From Coprinellus micaceus (taxonomy: Eukaryota; Basidiomycota; Agaricomycetes; Agaricales; Psathyrellaceae), in NCBI GenBank assembly GCA_951394405.1, contig OX596337.1, positions 186,001 to 250,000 of the forward strand: DNA of 64,000 nucleotides. The letters are read 5' to 3'. A program made the position numbers and the translations under genes. Of the stretch, positions 1-11,625 are shown in pieces (positions within the stretch are counted from its first letter, which is position 1; each line of letters opens with the position of its first letter). Below the pieces are notes generated by a model. The model was not told the origin of the DNA and did not search any database. It was given only the letters and a program-made list of their open reading frames with translations.

Positions 1-100
1 CACGTTGTCGGTCCGCAGTGGACACGTCGATAATCGCCCCTTAAATTGGTCGTGCCTTGATTCCAATCAGGTCTCATCCTGACCACCACCATCGACAAGA

Positions 101-1464
101 ATGGTTGACACAAGCGGTTTTCTTCCCCTCGACCTCGTTCAGCAAATCTCGGATATCGTCGCCAACAACCACGATCTCCGAACGACAGTTCAGCGCGAGA
201 ATGTGCGCGATATCAAGAGTTGCACCCTCGTCAGCCGGGTGTTCGCTGCGGCTTTCCAACCCCACCTCTTTCAAAGGACCTCCGTATCAGGTGCGATAGA
301 AGGCGAATCGAAGCGGACCGAAGGCATGGTCCAGAAACGGTTGAGGATCTTGACTTCAAGTCCACACCTAGGATCGTACGTCAGGTTCCTAACAGTGACG
401 ATGAAAGATGGGCGGAACGACCACGACGTACCTGCTCTCTTGAACCGACTGACTGCGGTGAAGTCTCTATCCCTAGCTTCGATAAGCTTCAGGGGCCGGG
501 CGCCTTGGAGTTGGTTCACGCCGTCGTTCAGGGCAGCCATCGCACGCCTATGCGGGTTACCGACCCTCGAGACGCTGAATCTCAACAAACTCGAGGCCGT
601 TCCTGCATCCCTATTTCTATCCAACCGATCTCTCACCAGCGTTTCTCTCGCTGGGAGCCTCCCCATTTTCGACTTCTCCTCTCCCCACGTCGTACCATTC
701 ACGGAGTCGACATTCCCACTTTCTCTCAATGTGTCTGATGTGGATCTTACCAAGTTCGACCTTCAGAATATTGTTGGCCCAGCAAAAGGGTTCTTCCAGC
801 GTGTTCAAACGCTCAAGGGTTCCACAACATGGGAAGGAGAGCGCAGCGCAGCATTCAGTACCCTTGTGACTCTATTGGCGGGCATCTCGTCCTTGGAACA
901 CCTCAGCATGGCTTTGAGTACTGAATACGGTATCAGGAGTATGTCATTCTTCGCCGATCTTTCATTATACAAAACCTGATTACGTACATAGGTCCAACTG
1001 TCCCTCCTCCCAACCTCCTTGGGTCTCTGGCGCGAATCAGAGGGCTCAAAGTCCTCACCCTGACGGCCAGGGACGCTGGACGAAACTACCCACTCCTCTA
1101 CTTCGTCTCGGCCCTTCCCCGGGTTATTTGTGCGCTGGATACCACCTATTTGGAGCGCTTTTCTCTTCACATCCTCGGTGTGAAGTACCAAGATCTCCCC
1201 ACGCTCTGTGGCTCCCAATGCCTGGGCTCTAAATCGGCGGATTCGTTGGACATGGTTCTCGCAAGTCGGCGCGAGCAAGGGAAGCTTGAGGCGCTACAGG
1301 AGGTCCGAATTACGATTCAGATCGATCGAACGGAATTCAACATGAAGTTGGAAGAGGCGAAGCGGTTGGTGAGGGAGGCGGGGTTCCTAGCATCGTTGCC
1401 ATTGGAGATGGTGAGGATTGTCTTGAAGGATAAGGTTGGCAACGTGATGTATGATAGTCGTTAA
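101..1464 (+). CDS. F-box-like protein, copy A of a tandem pair
   Basis: Two exons (101-929 and 992-1464) joined across a 62-nt GT...AG intron give 433 residues in one frame. Residues about 8-58 read as an F-box: an LPLDL start, an isoleucine-rich first helix, then SCTLVSRVF and FQPHLF, the usual LS-x-VSR-x-F and YLF positions. The remainder is an irregular leucine-rich region (SLTSVSLAG, LETLNLNKL) of the kind that follows agaricomycete F-boxes. F-box proteins usually bind Skp1 in SCF ubiquitin ligases and recruit substrates; the substrate here is unknown. The ATG at 101 is the first one before the F-box. The gene lies 92 bp upstream of a paralog in the same orientation with the intron at the same place and phase, so the pair arose by tandem duplication. 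Family assignment is good; function is inferred. Confidence 0.8.
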
Positions 1465-1555
1465 TCTGTCGTGGGATGAACTTCCCATCATCAGTCCCGA
1501 CTCTTCTAATTTGCTTCCAATTGCCCCTTGTTCTCAACTCCCATCTCGACATGAG

Positions 1556-2951
1556 ATGAGTACGGATACTGCTCATATCAAGACCCTCGACTTCCCCCTC
1601 GACATCCTTCGCCGGATTGCCGAAGTCGTAGGCCAAGGCATGGCCTCCTTCAGTCTACATCTACCTGCTGCTAGGCGGGATGTCAAAAACTGCTGCCTCG
1701 TCAGCAGGCTCTTCGCTGAAGCCTTTCAACCTTATATCTTCTATTTGACCCTGATGTCAAACTCCACGGGGCTTGGCCACCCTCGGAAGCAGCTGGATAT
1801 CCTGACGTCGTCTCCTCATATCGGAGTGCATATCAAGAAGCTTACCCTGAAGGTGTACGACGGGGGTGACGAGACGGTGCTCTACTCGATCCTGGGTGGT
1901 GGCTTTCTTACCGGCCTTAGGTCGCTGACAGTCATCGGTTCTCATTGGAGTAACAGACGAATCTCATGGACTTCGCTCTCTCAGGCCTTCAGATCCTCTA
2001 TTGAGCGCTTTTGCTCTGACTCCCAGACCCTTCAGACCCTCAATCTCATTCGACTCGATGGCGTACCTGCCTCCGTCTTCGCACAGCCAACCCCGACGCT
2101 CACCAACATATGCCTCGGGGGCAGTCATCCCGTATTCGACTTTCCCGAAGCTCACAGCGCCCCCTCAAGACTCGTGCCACTCTCGCTGAACGTTTGCGGG
2201 GTCTACTTTTCAGAGCTTCACCATGAAGACGTTGTCGAGCGAGGGAATGGCTTCTTCTCCCGCGTACGGTCTCTGAGAGGGACAACGTCCTGGAGGCTGG
2301 AGCAAAGCGCGGCTTTTGACAAATTCCTGTCCTTGGTTGCCTCTCTCTCACACCTTGAATCCCTCGACGTCTCGATCTACGTCCATCCCAGCCCCACCTT
2401 CAATGGTAAGTAGATTGGTTACTCTCTGCTACATCGCTCGATATCGGACTCATTTGGTGCATCTCGCCACAGGGCCATACCCAGCGAACTGGATCAAGTC
2501 CTTGCCGCAGGTCAAGGGCCTCAAGCACCTCACCCTATCGACCAGCAGCGCGCCGGAATCACATTTTATTTCGTCCCTCCCAAACGCCATCGGATCTCTG
2601 GACACCTCCCGCCTCGAACGCTTCTCCATTGGCATCCATGGGCTAAGGCGGGCCGATCTCCCCAGTATCTGCGTCCCACGTACTGAGATCCCGGAGGGAC
2701 CACTGTTTGGGGGTTGGAGCGAATTGGATACGATGCTCGCTGAAAAGTCTGAGCAGGGAAAGCTCGAGAGGTTGGAGGAGGTGTGGATCACCATCCGGCT
2801 AGGGGTTGAGGAGAATGACACCGAGTTGGAGGAGTCGCGGAATTTAGTGCAAGGGGCAAGCTTTCTACCCTCGTTTCCGGTGGGGAAGGTGATCGTTGTG
2901 CTCAAGATGTCGGTCGGTGATATTATTTACGACAGCCGGGGCCACCTCTAG
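1556..2951 (+). CDS. F-box-like protein, copy B of a tandem pair
   Basis: Exons 1556-2405 and 2473-2951 (67-nt intron, GTAAGT donor) encode 442 residues. The F-box lies near the N-terminus (LDFPLDILRRIAEVV, then KNCCLVSRLFAEAF), followed by the same leucine-rich body as copy A, including a shared FFSRVRSL / FFQRVQTL segment and a shared C-terminal YDSR tail. An in-frame ATG also occurs at 1451 inside the 3' end of copy A, but the ATG at 1556 puts the F-box at the expected distance and is preferred. The intron sits at the same position and phase as in copy A. It is probably an SCF substrate receptor; the target is unknown. The two copies differ at most positions outside the motif, so the duplication is not recent. 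Confidence 0.8.
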
Positions 2952-3632
2952 ACTGGAAGGGAGACTGGAGACGCTGTGTAGAGTACAGGACAAAACTTGG
3001 AACATGACTGAAGTCGGCAGGGCTATGTAAAAACTCGACCCAGAGGTACCAGCTAGGACGTAGCATCCTCAAGTCCGGGATTCAAGCCTGAGTGGATAAG
3101 CGCCGACACCGGCAGATCGAACAGCCGGGACCGGGGGTGGCGGTTTTAGACCCAGCACCGGACCATCAATTCGCCTCTTGTTCTCCTCCTCCATGTCTGG
3201 AGTGCTTTGACCAACCCAGAGGTCCAGTTGCGGACTCTCCAAGTACTCATCAGGCCCTGGCGTGGTGCATCGGTGCTGTTTATTTGTCAGCATGATGGCC
3301 TTGTCAATGCTAAACGTCGAAAATGGGGGCGGTTGATATTCACGGAGCTGGTGAGCAAGCACTTACCCATCCCACCTTATAAGTACTGCAGCCACTGTAG
3401 CGTGCTGAACGCGTGATTTTTCCTCGAGGCGATCCCACAAAGTTGGTCCATACGGACGAGACTGCTGAAGGCATTGGAAGGGCATAGTCGGATGAGGCGT
3501 TGTTTCAATTGTGGGGTGCTTGGACCACCGTCTTCGTAGCCCACAATTGCACAGGTTCAATTGTCCCTCAAACTCTTTAAGTAGGGAGTACGCCGCCTCT
3601 CAGACTTCGCACCAACCGATACCTTGAACGCC
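2952..3632. other. Intergenic, about 0.7 kb
   Basis: No coding pattern is supported on either strand. The short frames here lack splice partners and recognisable motifs. The last 60 bases hold a TTTAAGTA stretch near 3575, possibly a weak TATA-like element for the next gene. Confidence 0.5.
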
Positions 3633-5117
3633 ATGGACTTCCCATATCAACCCAGTTCGACACAATTCGTCGGCCCCGTTGCGGGGCCTCGTGCAGTTCT
3701 ACTCGGAGTGGACGCGCAAGACTACGACACTTTGAAGAGGCACGATAAGCGCCGTTTCCACGAAGACACCGTTCAGTCGGCGATAAACGAGATGCGCGCT
3801 CTTCACCAGCGACTGTCAGAGTGCCTTCCAGATGGTCCTCCACTGTTCGGGAAGCTCATCTGCCGCTGTTTGACCTCGCAAGTCCAAGGTCTTCGCCGAA
3901 TAGTGACGACTGAAGAATTCTCACTGGTACTCCATCGCCTCGCGACGTCTTCGTGGGGCGGAGCAAATCCATGGCTAGTTTCTTTCGAACTTCACGACGT
4001 CCACTTCTCGGCCCTTCAGCACCTGGACAGGATCGTTCAACCCGCCATTAAGACCCTACTCACGAGCATTTACCTCCGCGAGCTTACGCTCATCGACGTC
4101 ACGATCCCTTGGTTCATTTTCGCCGACCTTCCGTCCCTCAGTTCCCTCGATGTGGAGAATGTCGAGATTGAGGATCGTCCAGGGGAGGGAATTCACCTTA
4201 TTTCAACGTTTGTTCATGCGGAAATCAAGAACTTTCGTTTCCGAAACTGCACGGACATCGTCAGGAGGTTCGCCCTCGTAAGCCCCTCCCATGCGCTATC
4301 GTTCAGCAACCTTGCGTCGCTGGAATGTGACATGGGCTCATTGGAGTCGACGAACTACAGCACCCTCCTGATCGGGATGAATCACCAATCCCTTGAGAGC
4401 CTCGTCCTTGACTACAGGGCGAATGAGGACCAAGCGTCGGATTACCTTGAAGGTGAGTGATGGGCTCCACTTCTGTGCATTTTTCATGTCTGACTGTTAG
4501 TCTGCACTGTAGCCGTGGACATTAACCTGGGAGAAATCGCGTTCCCACAACTGCGCGCCCTCAAGGTCTGCGAGGTGTACGACATCACCGAGTTCATACC
4601 GTGCGCTGCTCTACTCGAACATATTCGCACCATTGCTCTCACATCGCCAAGCCTCGCCGACCTTTCCCTTATCGTCCACGGGTTCCCTGCTGTAGGCCCC
4701 GACGTCTTCTGGGGTACCCAACAAGGGTCCGGGTACTCCTCGTTCGTTCAGTACGGCGTCAACACAGTCATGGCCCAACTCGACCAACACCTCAGGGCCT
4801 TTTGCGACCTCAAGAAGGGCTACGTTAGGAACCTGTTCATGCAGTTGGGCCTCGTCCCAGCCGATCTCGGTGATATAGATATGGCTCGCAATGCAATTGC
4901 GGCCAGGCACGGGCAGGACTTGGACGAGATTGATCGCCAGTTCACCGTGTCCGCGCCCAACCAGCACCAATTCGACAGGCTAACCAACAGCATTATGAAC
5001 TCCAGTGACGACCTCAGGAAAGTGCTTTCCGAAGACTTTCTCAGCACGTGGTTCAAGAAGGTCTACGAATATGGAGGTGATGAGACGATAAACATCGAGC
5101 TGGAGTGTACGACGTAG
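3633..5117 (+). CDS. Leucine-rich, F-box-associated-type protein of unknown function
   Basis: Exons 3633-4452 and 4513-5117 give 474 residues. The open frame extends upstream only through a TTG, so the first real ATG (3633, reading MDFPYQ) is taken as the start. I see no clear N-terminal F-box, but the body resembles the leucine-rich segment of agaricomycete F-box proteins (LRELTLIDVTI, LPSLSSLDVENVEI, LASLECDMGSLES) and it sits next to two F-box-like genes. The intron has two possible acceptors 12 nt apart (AG at 4499-4500 and at 4511-4512), both in frame, so a four-residue insertion is possible. The C-terminal half is acidic and helical with no motif I recognise. It may be a degenerate or atypical F-box family member. 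Confidence 0.7.
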
Positions 5118-5614
5118 GGAGGTAGAGGCGCATTGGGTTGGCGCGAAGGGTCCCTATGTTCAGGTTATGCATATACACAGCCTCGAATCCAAAGCTTCAA
5201 AGCTTCAGCCCGTCGATTCTTCCTAGCTCCCGACTAGTCCCCATGGAACGCCCATGCTCCCTCTCTACCGAAGGTGCCACACTGCCATCGTATACCCGCA
5301 TCGCAATTGTTTTTGAGGAAGCTGGATTCGCAGGAGTCAGGACGCTTAATCCCTGAAACCAGCCTGGAACACTTGTATCAGGGAATGCTGTGGGCGTGAG
5401 AGGCATCTCTATCCGGGACGGCGAAATGACCGCCAATCAGGAGACTCTCGTTTCCCTCCTTCATCACCGTCAATGACAACTGGAATCAATCCTGACTACT
5501 CTGAACGCTGTGATGGACTCATGCCTTTACTAAAGAATCGCGAGAAGGCAAAGGTTGATCAATCTATCCCTTTCTTTCTCTCCTCACAATCATCCCTCAC
5601 ATCCGTACTCAAAC
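5118..5614. other. Intergenic; 3' half is duplicated flank
   Basis: No gene is supported. From about 5480 onward the sequence is clearly related to the inverse complement of about 43030-42862, upstream of the secreted-protein pseudogene. The shared part includes a CTAAAG...GCGAGAAGG...AAGG..GATCAA block and the CT-rich stretch just before the ATG. Confidence 0.55.
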
Positions 5615-6386
5615 ATGCGGTTTACTGTCTTTTCTCCGGTCAGCTTTGCTCTATTCTCAATCTCTGCTTGGCACAGTATGCCAATCCATCATCTCGGAAG
5701 TGTGGTGCCCATCCACTAATACCCATGATTTAGTGGTAGGCGTGCTCGCGGAGTCGCGTGTCCAGTTGGACTCCCTGTCCCGCCGTCAAGCCGACTTCGA
5801 CCCTGCCATATTGGGTGGGTGCGAGGGTGCATGCTCGGTTTTCAACGGGACTTACAACGTCAGTCATATATTGGGTTGACTGAACTGAGAGCAGGTCATT
5901 CAATGCTAAGCACATTCACAGAATCCTGAATGCACGACATATGAGTGTCTTTGCACCCAAGATGCCCTGGCGGGATTGGATAACTGTGCCAAGTGCCTTG
6001 AGGAGAACAGTCCTTCGGCCGAGTTTATTGCAGACTTCAAGGACTTTTCCGAGTGTGAGTCCTATGTAGTAGATCGTAGCCCTTCGTTGACCTGACATTT
6101 TTTCGTAGCCTACAAGGCGGACGTCTGCTCCCCTGAAAATGCCTCAAGCGCCTCTGCGCCGACTGGCTCGCCAGGCGCATCGACGACCAGCAACACTCCT
6201 ACCGCGGCTCCTACGACCTCAATCAGCACTGCGTCTTCGACTGGTACCGGAGTGCCCGTGGCACAGACCACGACCTCACAGTCTTCCAGCACTGGCACCC
6301 CTGGCAATTCGGGATCCACGGTGAGAGGAGGCCTACAGTGGTCAGTTACAGGGATCGTCAGTGTTGCTTTGGCTCTCAGTCTTTGA
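5615..6386 (+). CDS. Small secreted cysteine-rich protein with GPI-type tail, copy 1
   Basis: Four exons (5615-5675, 5734-5858, 5922-6054, 6109-6386) give 198 residues. Residues 1-19 form a signal peptide (MRFTVFSPVSFALFSISA). The mature part has a cysteine module (GGCEGAC, ECLC, NCAKC, then single cysteines), followed by a Ser/Thr/Pro-rich stalk (repeated ASTTS, STASSTGTG, QSSSTGTPG). It ends in a hydrophobic tail (SVTGIVSVALALSL), the layout of a GPI-anchored cell-surface protein. Exons 1 and 3 have exactly the same lengths (61 and 133 nt) as in the paralog at 43366-44121, which supports the model. No named family is recognised. Likely location is the plasma membrane or cell wall; its role is unknown. 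Confidence 0.82.
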
Positions 6387-6737
6387 AAATCCCTGGTATG
6401 CTGCGCAGTGCGTCGTTATTGTGGTGCCGGGAATATAGTTCTGGTAGATACATCTCTAGCCAACCCGGCCTTTGAACTTATCATATGGCAAAGAGTGCAA
6501 ACCGCTTTCAATTTTACCCGTCCAGGCGTTCGCCCCTATCGGCTTCATGAAGGGTTAGGCGCCCGTCGGCCACGTGTCAACAGTTTGTAGCAATTTGCCA
6601 CCAAAGGGCTTAGCAAATGGTAGCATCTAAAACTGGAGAGCACTGAACTTGCTTGAATCGCGCCACCATGTGGAATAAACGAGACTTCGCGCTCCTATCC
6701 TTCTCCGATGCCCCAAACCAAGTAATCCGCCGCAACA

Positions 6738-6860
6738 ATGGCGAACGGGACATCTATCGAAACTCTTCTCATCAGGATCCCCGGTAACCTTCGCATCTGG
6801 ACTAGCATCGAGTGTGTAACTCAACGCGTGAAGATCGAGGTCTTTAAAGGTGCGTATTTC
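6738..6860 (+). pseudogene. Decayed 5' fragment of an HDHD2-like HAD phosphatase
   Basis: The reading MANGTSIETLLIRIPGNLRI matches the first 20 residues of the intact HAD gene at 41851 (MAKRPFIKALLIDISGNLHI), with about 100 bp of related upstream sequence. The catalytic aspartate of the DISG motif is replaced by arginine (RIPG), and similarity fades after about 6830. It lies just downstream of the intact secreted-protein gene, in the same order and relative orientation as the dead secreted copy and intact HAD gene at 42.9-40.8 kb. It is a non-functional remnant. Confidence 0.7.
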
Positions 6861-9800
6861 CTCTCAACAGTGTTAGAGGGAGCTTTCGAAATATTGACGT
6901 GTGGGTGTACAGGGTGTTGAGGCTATGTCAGACCCACTGCGCCCTCAACAGTCCCCTGCGCGTGACCTTCCTACGGTTTCTTATGAACTGATGAGCAAGT
7001 GATGAAAACGGGTCGAGTGCTCACCTACATATTACCTTGGATGGTTCAGTGCTCGTGTCACTCAGGCGGCCTGTTTCTTCTTGGAATTAATTCTCATCCA
7101 AGATCCAGTGTGCATAAAAATGACGCAATTGTAAGTAGAGTCAAAGGCGTCTAGTAAAACTCTCATCCTTCCAGGGGCGGTGCCATTCAGCGACCGGTTC
7201 GGTTGGGTATATGCTGGACTGGGGATAGTGGAAGCAGCGCTGCACCGCCCATTCGGGGACGCGCTTCTATCCCTCACCTCTGCACCGTCCCATTCTATTT
7301 CCTGGACCCCGCCTAGTCGACTCGCCCATGTTACGGACTTCCTGGCCATGTGACGCTATATGCTCACCTCAGGCTCTGCCAGGAGGAGGTATCATCGCTG
7401 CGCAGCTCCCGGAAAGCTAACGTTTTCGATACAGCGCGGCGGTGGTCGGACTCTGGAACTCATATCAAGGCAGACAAATAGCCAAGCGAGCAGCATATCC
7501 CCCCGATACCTTCGCGGCCCAGGAGTGTGATTCGAAGTGCTCACGGTAACCTACCCTTCCTCAAAGGAATACAGTATACTCCGTCGTATGGCTTCTCGGT
7601 GTGAGCCCATTCCCCATTCCAGATGCAGTAACTAAAAACGCCTGTGCTGTGTAGCAACCGATGAAGCCTTTGACTGATCCATAGGCAGCGGATTCATTGG
7701 ACATCCACCACCTTTTATGTTCACTCCATTCTCCGCTGCGTATATCGGCAGAATCAGCGCCCAATGTAGAATGGTCCACGGGTTAAATAAATGAACCATT
7801 CAATGTCGTCTCATCGGCCTCAAAAGACTGGATGTTCACGTATTCGTGAGTTTGAGGGGCTTGTCACCAGACCACGCTTCCACGGGCGAATTAAGTTTTA
7901 TGGGCCACAGTGAAACCCATACACGCACTCACTCATCTCGGCCAACCCCCAGTGGGTGTGAGGCGCACTTAGAGTGTAGGTTCCCCCCAGACTATTCTTA
8001 TCCTCATCTTCTGGTGAGTTGGGCGAAGCTTGGTAAGCGTGCCCTTGTATCGGAATGCAGCACTTTTGGTAAAGTGGAGTGGAAAGGGCTCGTGGGGTCT
8101 CCAGGGCTCACATCTACACACGCGCCCAGGCGGTGGAGGGGTGGAGTTGAGATTTTCTCAAAATGGCGGATGGATCAATGATCGACATGGCCGGCGATCG
8201 GGCGTGCGAGTTAAGCGCCCGACTCAGGAGCGGCATTGGGTATTGCGACACTGTTGACCAATTTCATTCAGCCTCCGTTTTCTGGCTTCCTATGACCCAT
8301 TGGAGGGGCGTAAAGGGAGAGCCAAAACACCAGGGTGGGACTATCTTGAGCATTAGGCGAGCAGTTTCAAGGCGACGTCGGGTACCCCTACTGGAGAGGG
8401 CGCTCTTCTGGTATATGGCCTCTTCGGTGATGCTATGACCGACGGCGCCCATCCTCAGCACCCCAATGCATAGGCTCAAAATAAGTGAACTCAAGCACAC
8501 CCATACGTGTCTCCTCCTGATGTTAAGGAATATGTTCTCGCGGAAAAAGCGCGCGAAGGGCTATTGGAAATTCGCTTGATGTGTGATCTACGGTGGACGT
8601 CTACCCTACACCTACACCCAAATTCGTCTGAAGGGGATCATAAGCCAAAAGTGGAAGATTGCTCTGGTGAGACGATCCCGCTTCACACGGACTTTCCTTG
8701 CCTATCTAACCCCTCGCTTTCGTTGAGTAGGATACATTTGTCTCTCTTCCAGAACCTCGGTGCGACAGGGTGCGAAGGCGTATACTTTAGCTTAAACAAA
8801 GAGGAATTGTAGTCCCGAGTCTTGGTGATAAGCTCAGTATCGATTGCGATCGAGGCAATCTCCATGAAGGGACAATCGCAATTACCAAGCAGATCCTTAC
8901 CCTGTTCTTATCCCCCAAGTGGTCTGGGTAGTTCATTGGCCGTACCACGCGCTCGGCCCCGCTACCAGGTCAACCCATTCTGGGTGTAAGCAATTGTCTG
9001 CGTTGAGGAGATAGCTTCTGAGGACACGATTGCCATTTCTAATCTGATCAATGGCAGAATTCGCAGCTAACATGATCCCGGGAACACACCCTGCACCGTT
9101 TGGAACCATGAGAATGGCTCCCATGAGTCATTGAGCCTTGTCTCAGTCAGGAAGCGAGTCGAAGGTCAGGGTTTGCAGGCTCACGGGACGCCCAGGTCCA
9201 CGTTGCCGCAGCTGACCCTACCTCCTGCGTATCATCTCCCAACCAATACCGCTGACCGCGGATCTCCACCAATAAACCCTGCAAACTTACACTCTTCTTT
9301 ATCACCTCGCTACTTATCTGAGGGTTTGAGGGCCCTTCTGGATCCAGCATTCGCGGCTGCCGGTTGTCCAACGACGAAAAAGGAGGTCCGGCAACCCATG
9401 CTCCATCTGATCTCCGCCTTCTGGTTTGGGCGGTCGTTTCGGCATGCAGATCATTTGGAGTTTCGTACATTGAGTGCCAATAATTTGCTTCCGAGCCCCT
9501 GGCGGATCCTTATCCGGATAGGGTACCCAACCGGACGAAAGTCTAAGCTTTGGTCCTATCGTATACAAACCCTAATGCTGTCTGATAAGACAATTAAGCG
9601 CCCATTGGCCCGCTAATGGGGAATTAAAATTAACGACATGACACAATGTCCAAGGAAGAATGGGAGTGGGGCCAGGAGTGTATGGCACATGCCAGTGGAG
9701 GCAGAAAACGCGGCAACTGCGGGCGTAGTCACGAGAGGTGTGATCGCAAAGCTACGCTCACACCCCCGAAGCACCCAGAGCCTGTCGCAAGAATGCCACC

Positions 9801-11565
9801 CGGAGCTAGAGGGGTGTTCGTCCGCCCTTGGTAGAGACCGAGACCAGCTGATCCCACTCTAGAGGCAAACAGCCACTCGTCTGTGGCTAGAAAATTATCT
9901 TTCACGAACATGCTTGGCAACGCCGCTGCAATGCGTCAGTGGCCCAAACATTCGAACCCAAAACCACCAAAGTCCCTTTCAGGTTTCCACATCCGTACTG
10001 CCTCGTGTCTTCCCATTCTTTCCTTCCCGTATGTTTGGCAGGTGATAAGAACGCGATTAACTTCATTCCACCGAAGACGCAAAGAGAAATACGATTACTC
10101 TTCATACGATTCAATTAGTCAGACGATCTGAATTACTTGCGGGAAGAGCACGACACCCATGCGCGATTGGGGTCCTCGGACCTTGAGCTCTACGGGCACT
10201 ATGTAGGATCGCCCTGATTACAACAGCCCCCATGATTGTGACACGAAGGTGATTTGTCGAGGTTGCGACGAACGTAGCATAAGACTAAGAGGGGCTAGAT
10301 CGGTGGTAAATCTCTCGCCGTGGTGGCCGAGAAGGTAGACAGGTCCCTAATTCAGGATAGGAACATAGTGAAAATCAGGGAGCCATTGTATCTCCAATTG
10401 AGTGCGGTCGCGTGCAATAAAGCGATTCATCCTGTTTGAGTAAACCTGCACTGGATTGGCTAGTATGCGTGACTGGTAAGGATTTAATTCTGTTCCAATC
10501 CTCCTCTCTCTGCTCTTGAGACGCCCCAAGCTTTGGGCGTCTATACAGTTAACCTTCGATAAAGATCAGCTCCCAGTCAAAATGAATGCCGAATCGATCG
10601 CCACTGACAGCCATCCGGGAGATACACTGGAACGAGGTATGCTGCGGCACGGTGTACCTTCGCCGCATAGAGTCAGCACTGCTAAGTAATATTCAGCGCC
10701 GGCGATTTGGAGTAACGCCAAAACTTCTCTTGGAGGCTCTTAGACGACTTCAATGGCAATTTCCCAAGAATCCCTTGTTCTTTGGATAATCCTTTCTGAC
10801 TTCGATCGCTCATAACCACAAGGCGTCGAAGGTCTTCTACTGGCCGCGTACACGAGAAGTCGTGGAGCTCGGAAATCGGTGCGTTGGGTGTATACCGAGC
10901 CTTCGGTGATTCTAAAACTTGGATTGTCGATGCTTCTGTCACATTCCATCGAGCTTCCATGGACCATCGTCCCAACCGCCACCATGTACCGTCCAACGCA
11001 GTGCACCAATTGGAGATTGGGGGACAAGCAACCTTGTGGTAAGGACAAGGCTGTCAAATACTCAGTCACACGCCGTGAAGGGTCCGAGTCGGGGCGGTAG
11101 TGATCACAATCCATCTCGGCAGGGAGGTCCATGCCCGCATATGATTCGTAAATCGCCTTTTATGTACCCGCGCCTCCCACTCTCCGTCAGGGTCCAATTG
11201 CATCCAAGCACTCCTCCCGAGCCCCACAGAACGTCGCAATTTCAAATAGCCGATCCGATGGCTTGTCATATCCTTGGAGCGCCAGCAGTCCAATGAGGTC
11301 TACTTTTGGCAACTCGCGATAGGCGGCCTTTGGAGATTAGCGCCTGTGGAAGCCAGGGATAGCAACATCAACATTGAATAGAAGAGGATCCTCCGCATGC
11401 GATGCGAAGTGGAATCCCGGGTCCACCGCGATTTATCCTCTCTCGGCGCCCTCCATTCTACGCGGGGAGAATCATCGGACCCGGCAAGATTTCCATCGAC
11501 GATCTTCCGACTCTATACGACTGCCGTACTCCAGGCAGTGAGAACTAGCGGGAAGGCATGCACCC

Positions 11566-11625
11566 TACCTCGTTCATTTCCAAGGAGGTAGGGAGGAGGT
11601 AGGGGGAGGTAGAGTGTGTGTTGGG
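11566..11625. repeat. G-rich GGTAGGGAGG repeats with facing CTACCTC copies
   Basis: Several copies of GAGGTAGGG-like units follow each other, with CTACCTC on the upstream side (near 11566) and again just downstream (near 11630). The strand could fold into a hairpin, and the runs of two to five G resemble a G-quadruplex-forming stretch. Confidence 0.6.

Noticed and set aside
1451..1555. Upstream in-frame ATG extending F-box copy B by 35 residues
   Set aside because: It overlaps the end of copy A and would place the F-box unusually far from the start; the ATG at 1556 fits better.
10321..10360. GTGGCCGAGAAGG resembling a tRNA D-arm
   Set aside because: No T-arm sequence at the right distance and no cloverleaf could be drawn.
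10740..11132. Minus-strand frame thought to be retrotransposon-derived
   Set aside because: No reverse transcriptase, integrase or RNase H motif could be located.
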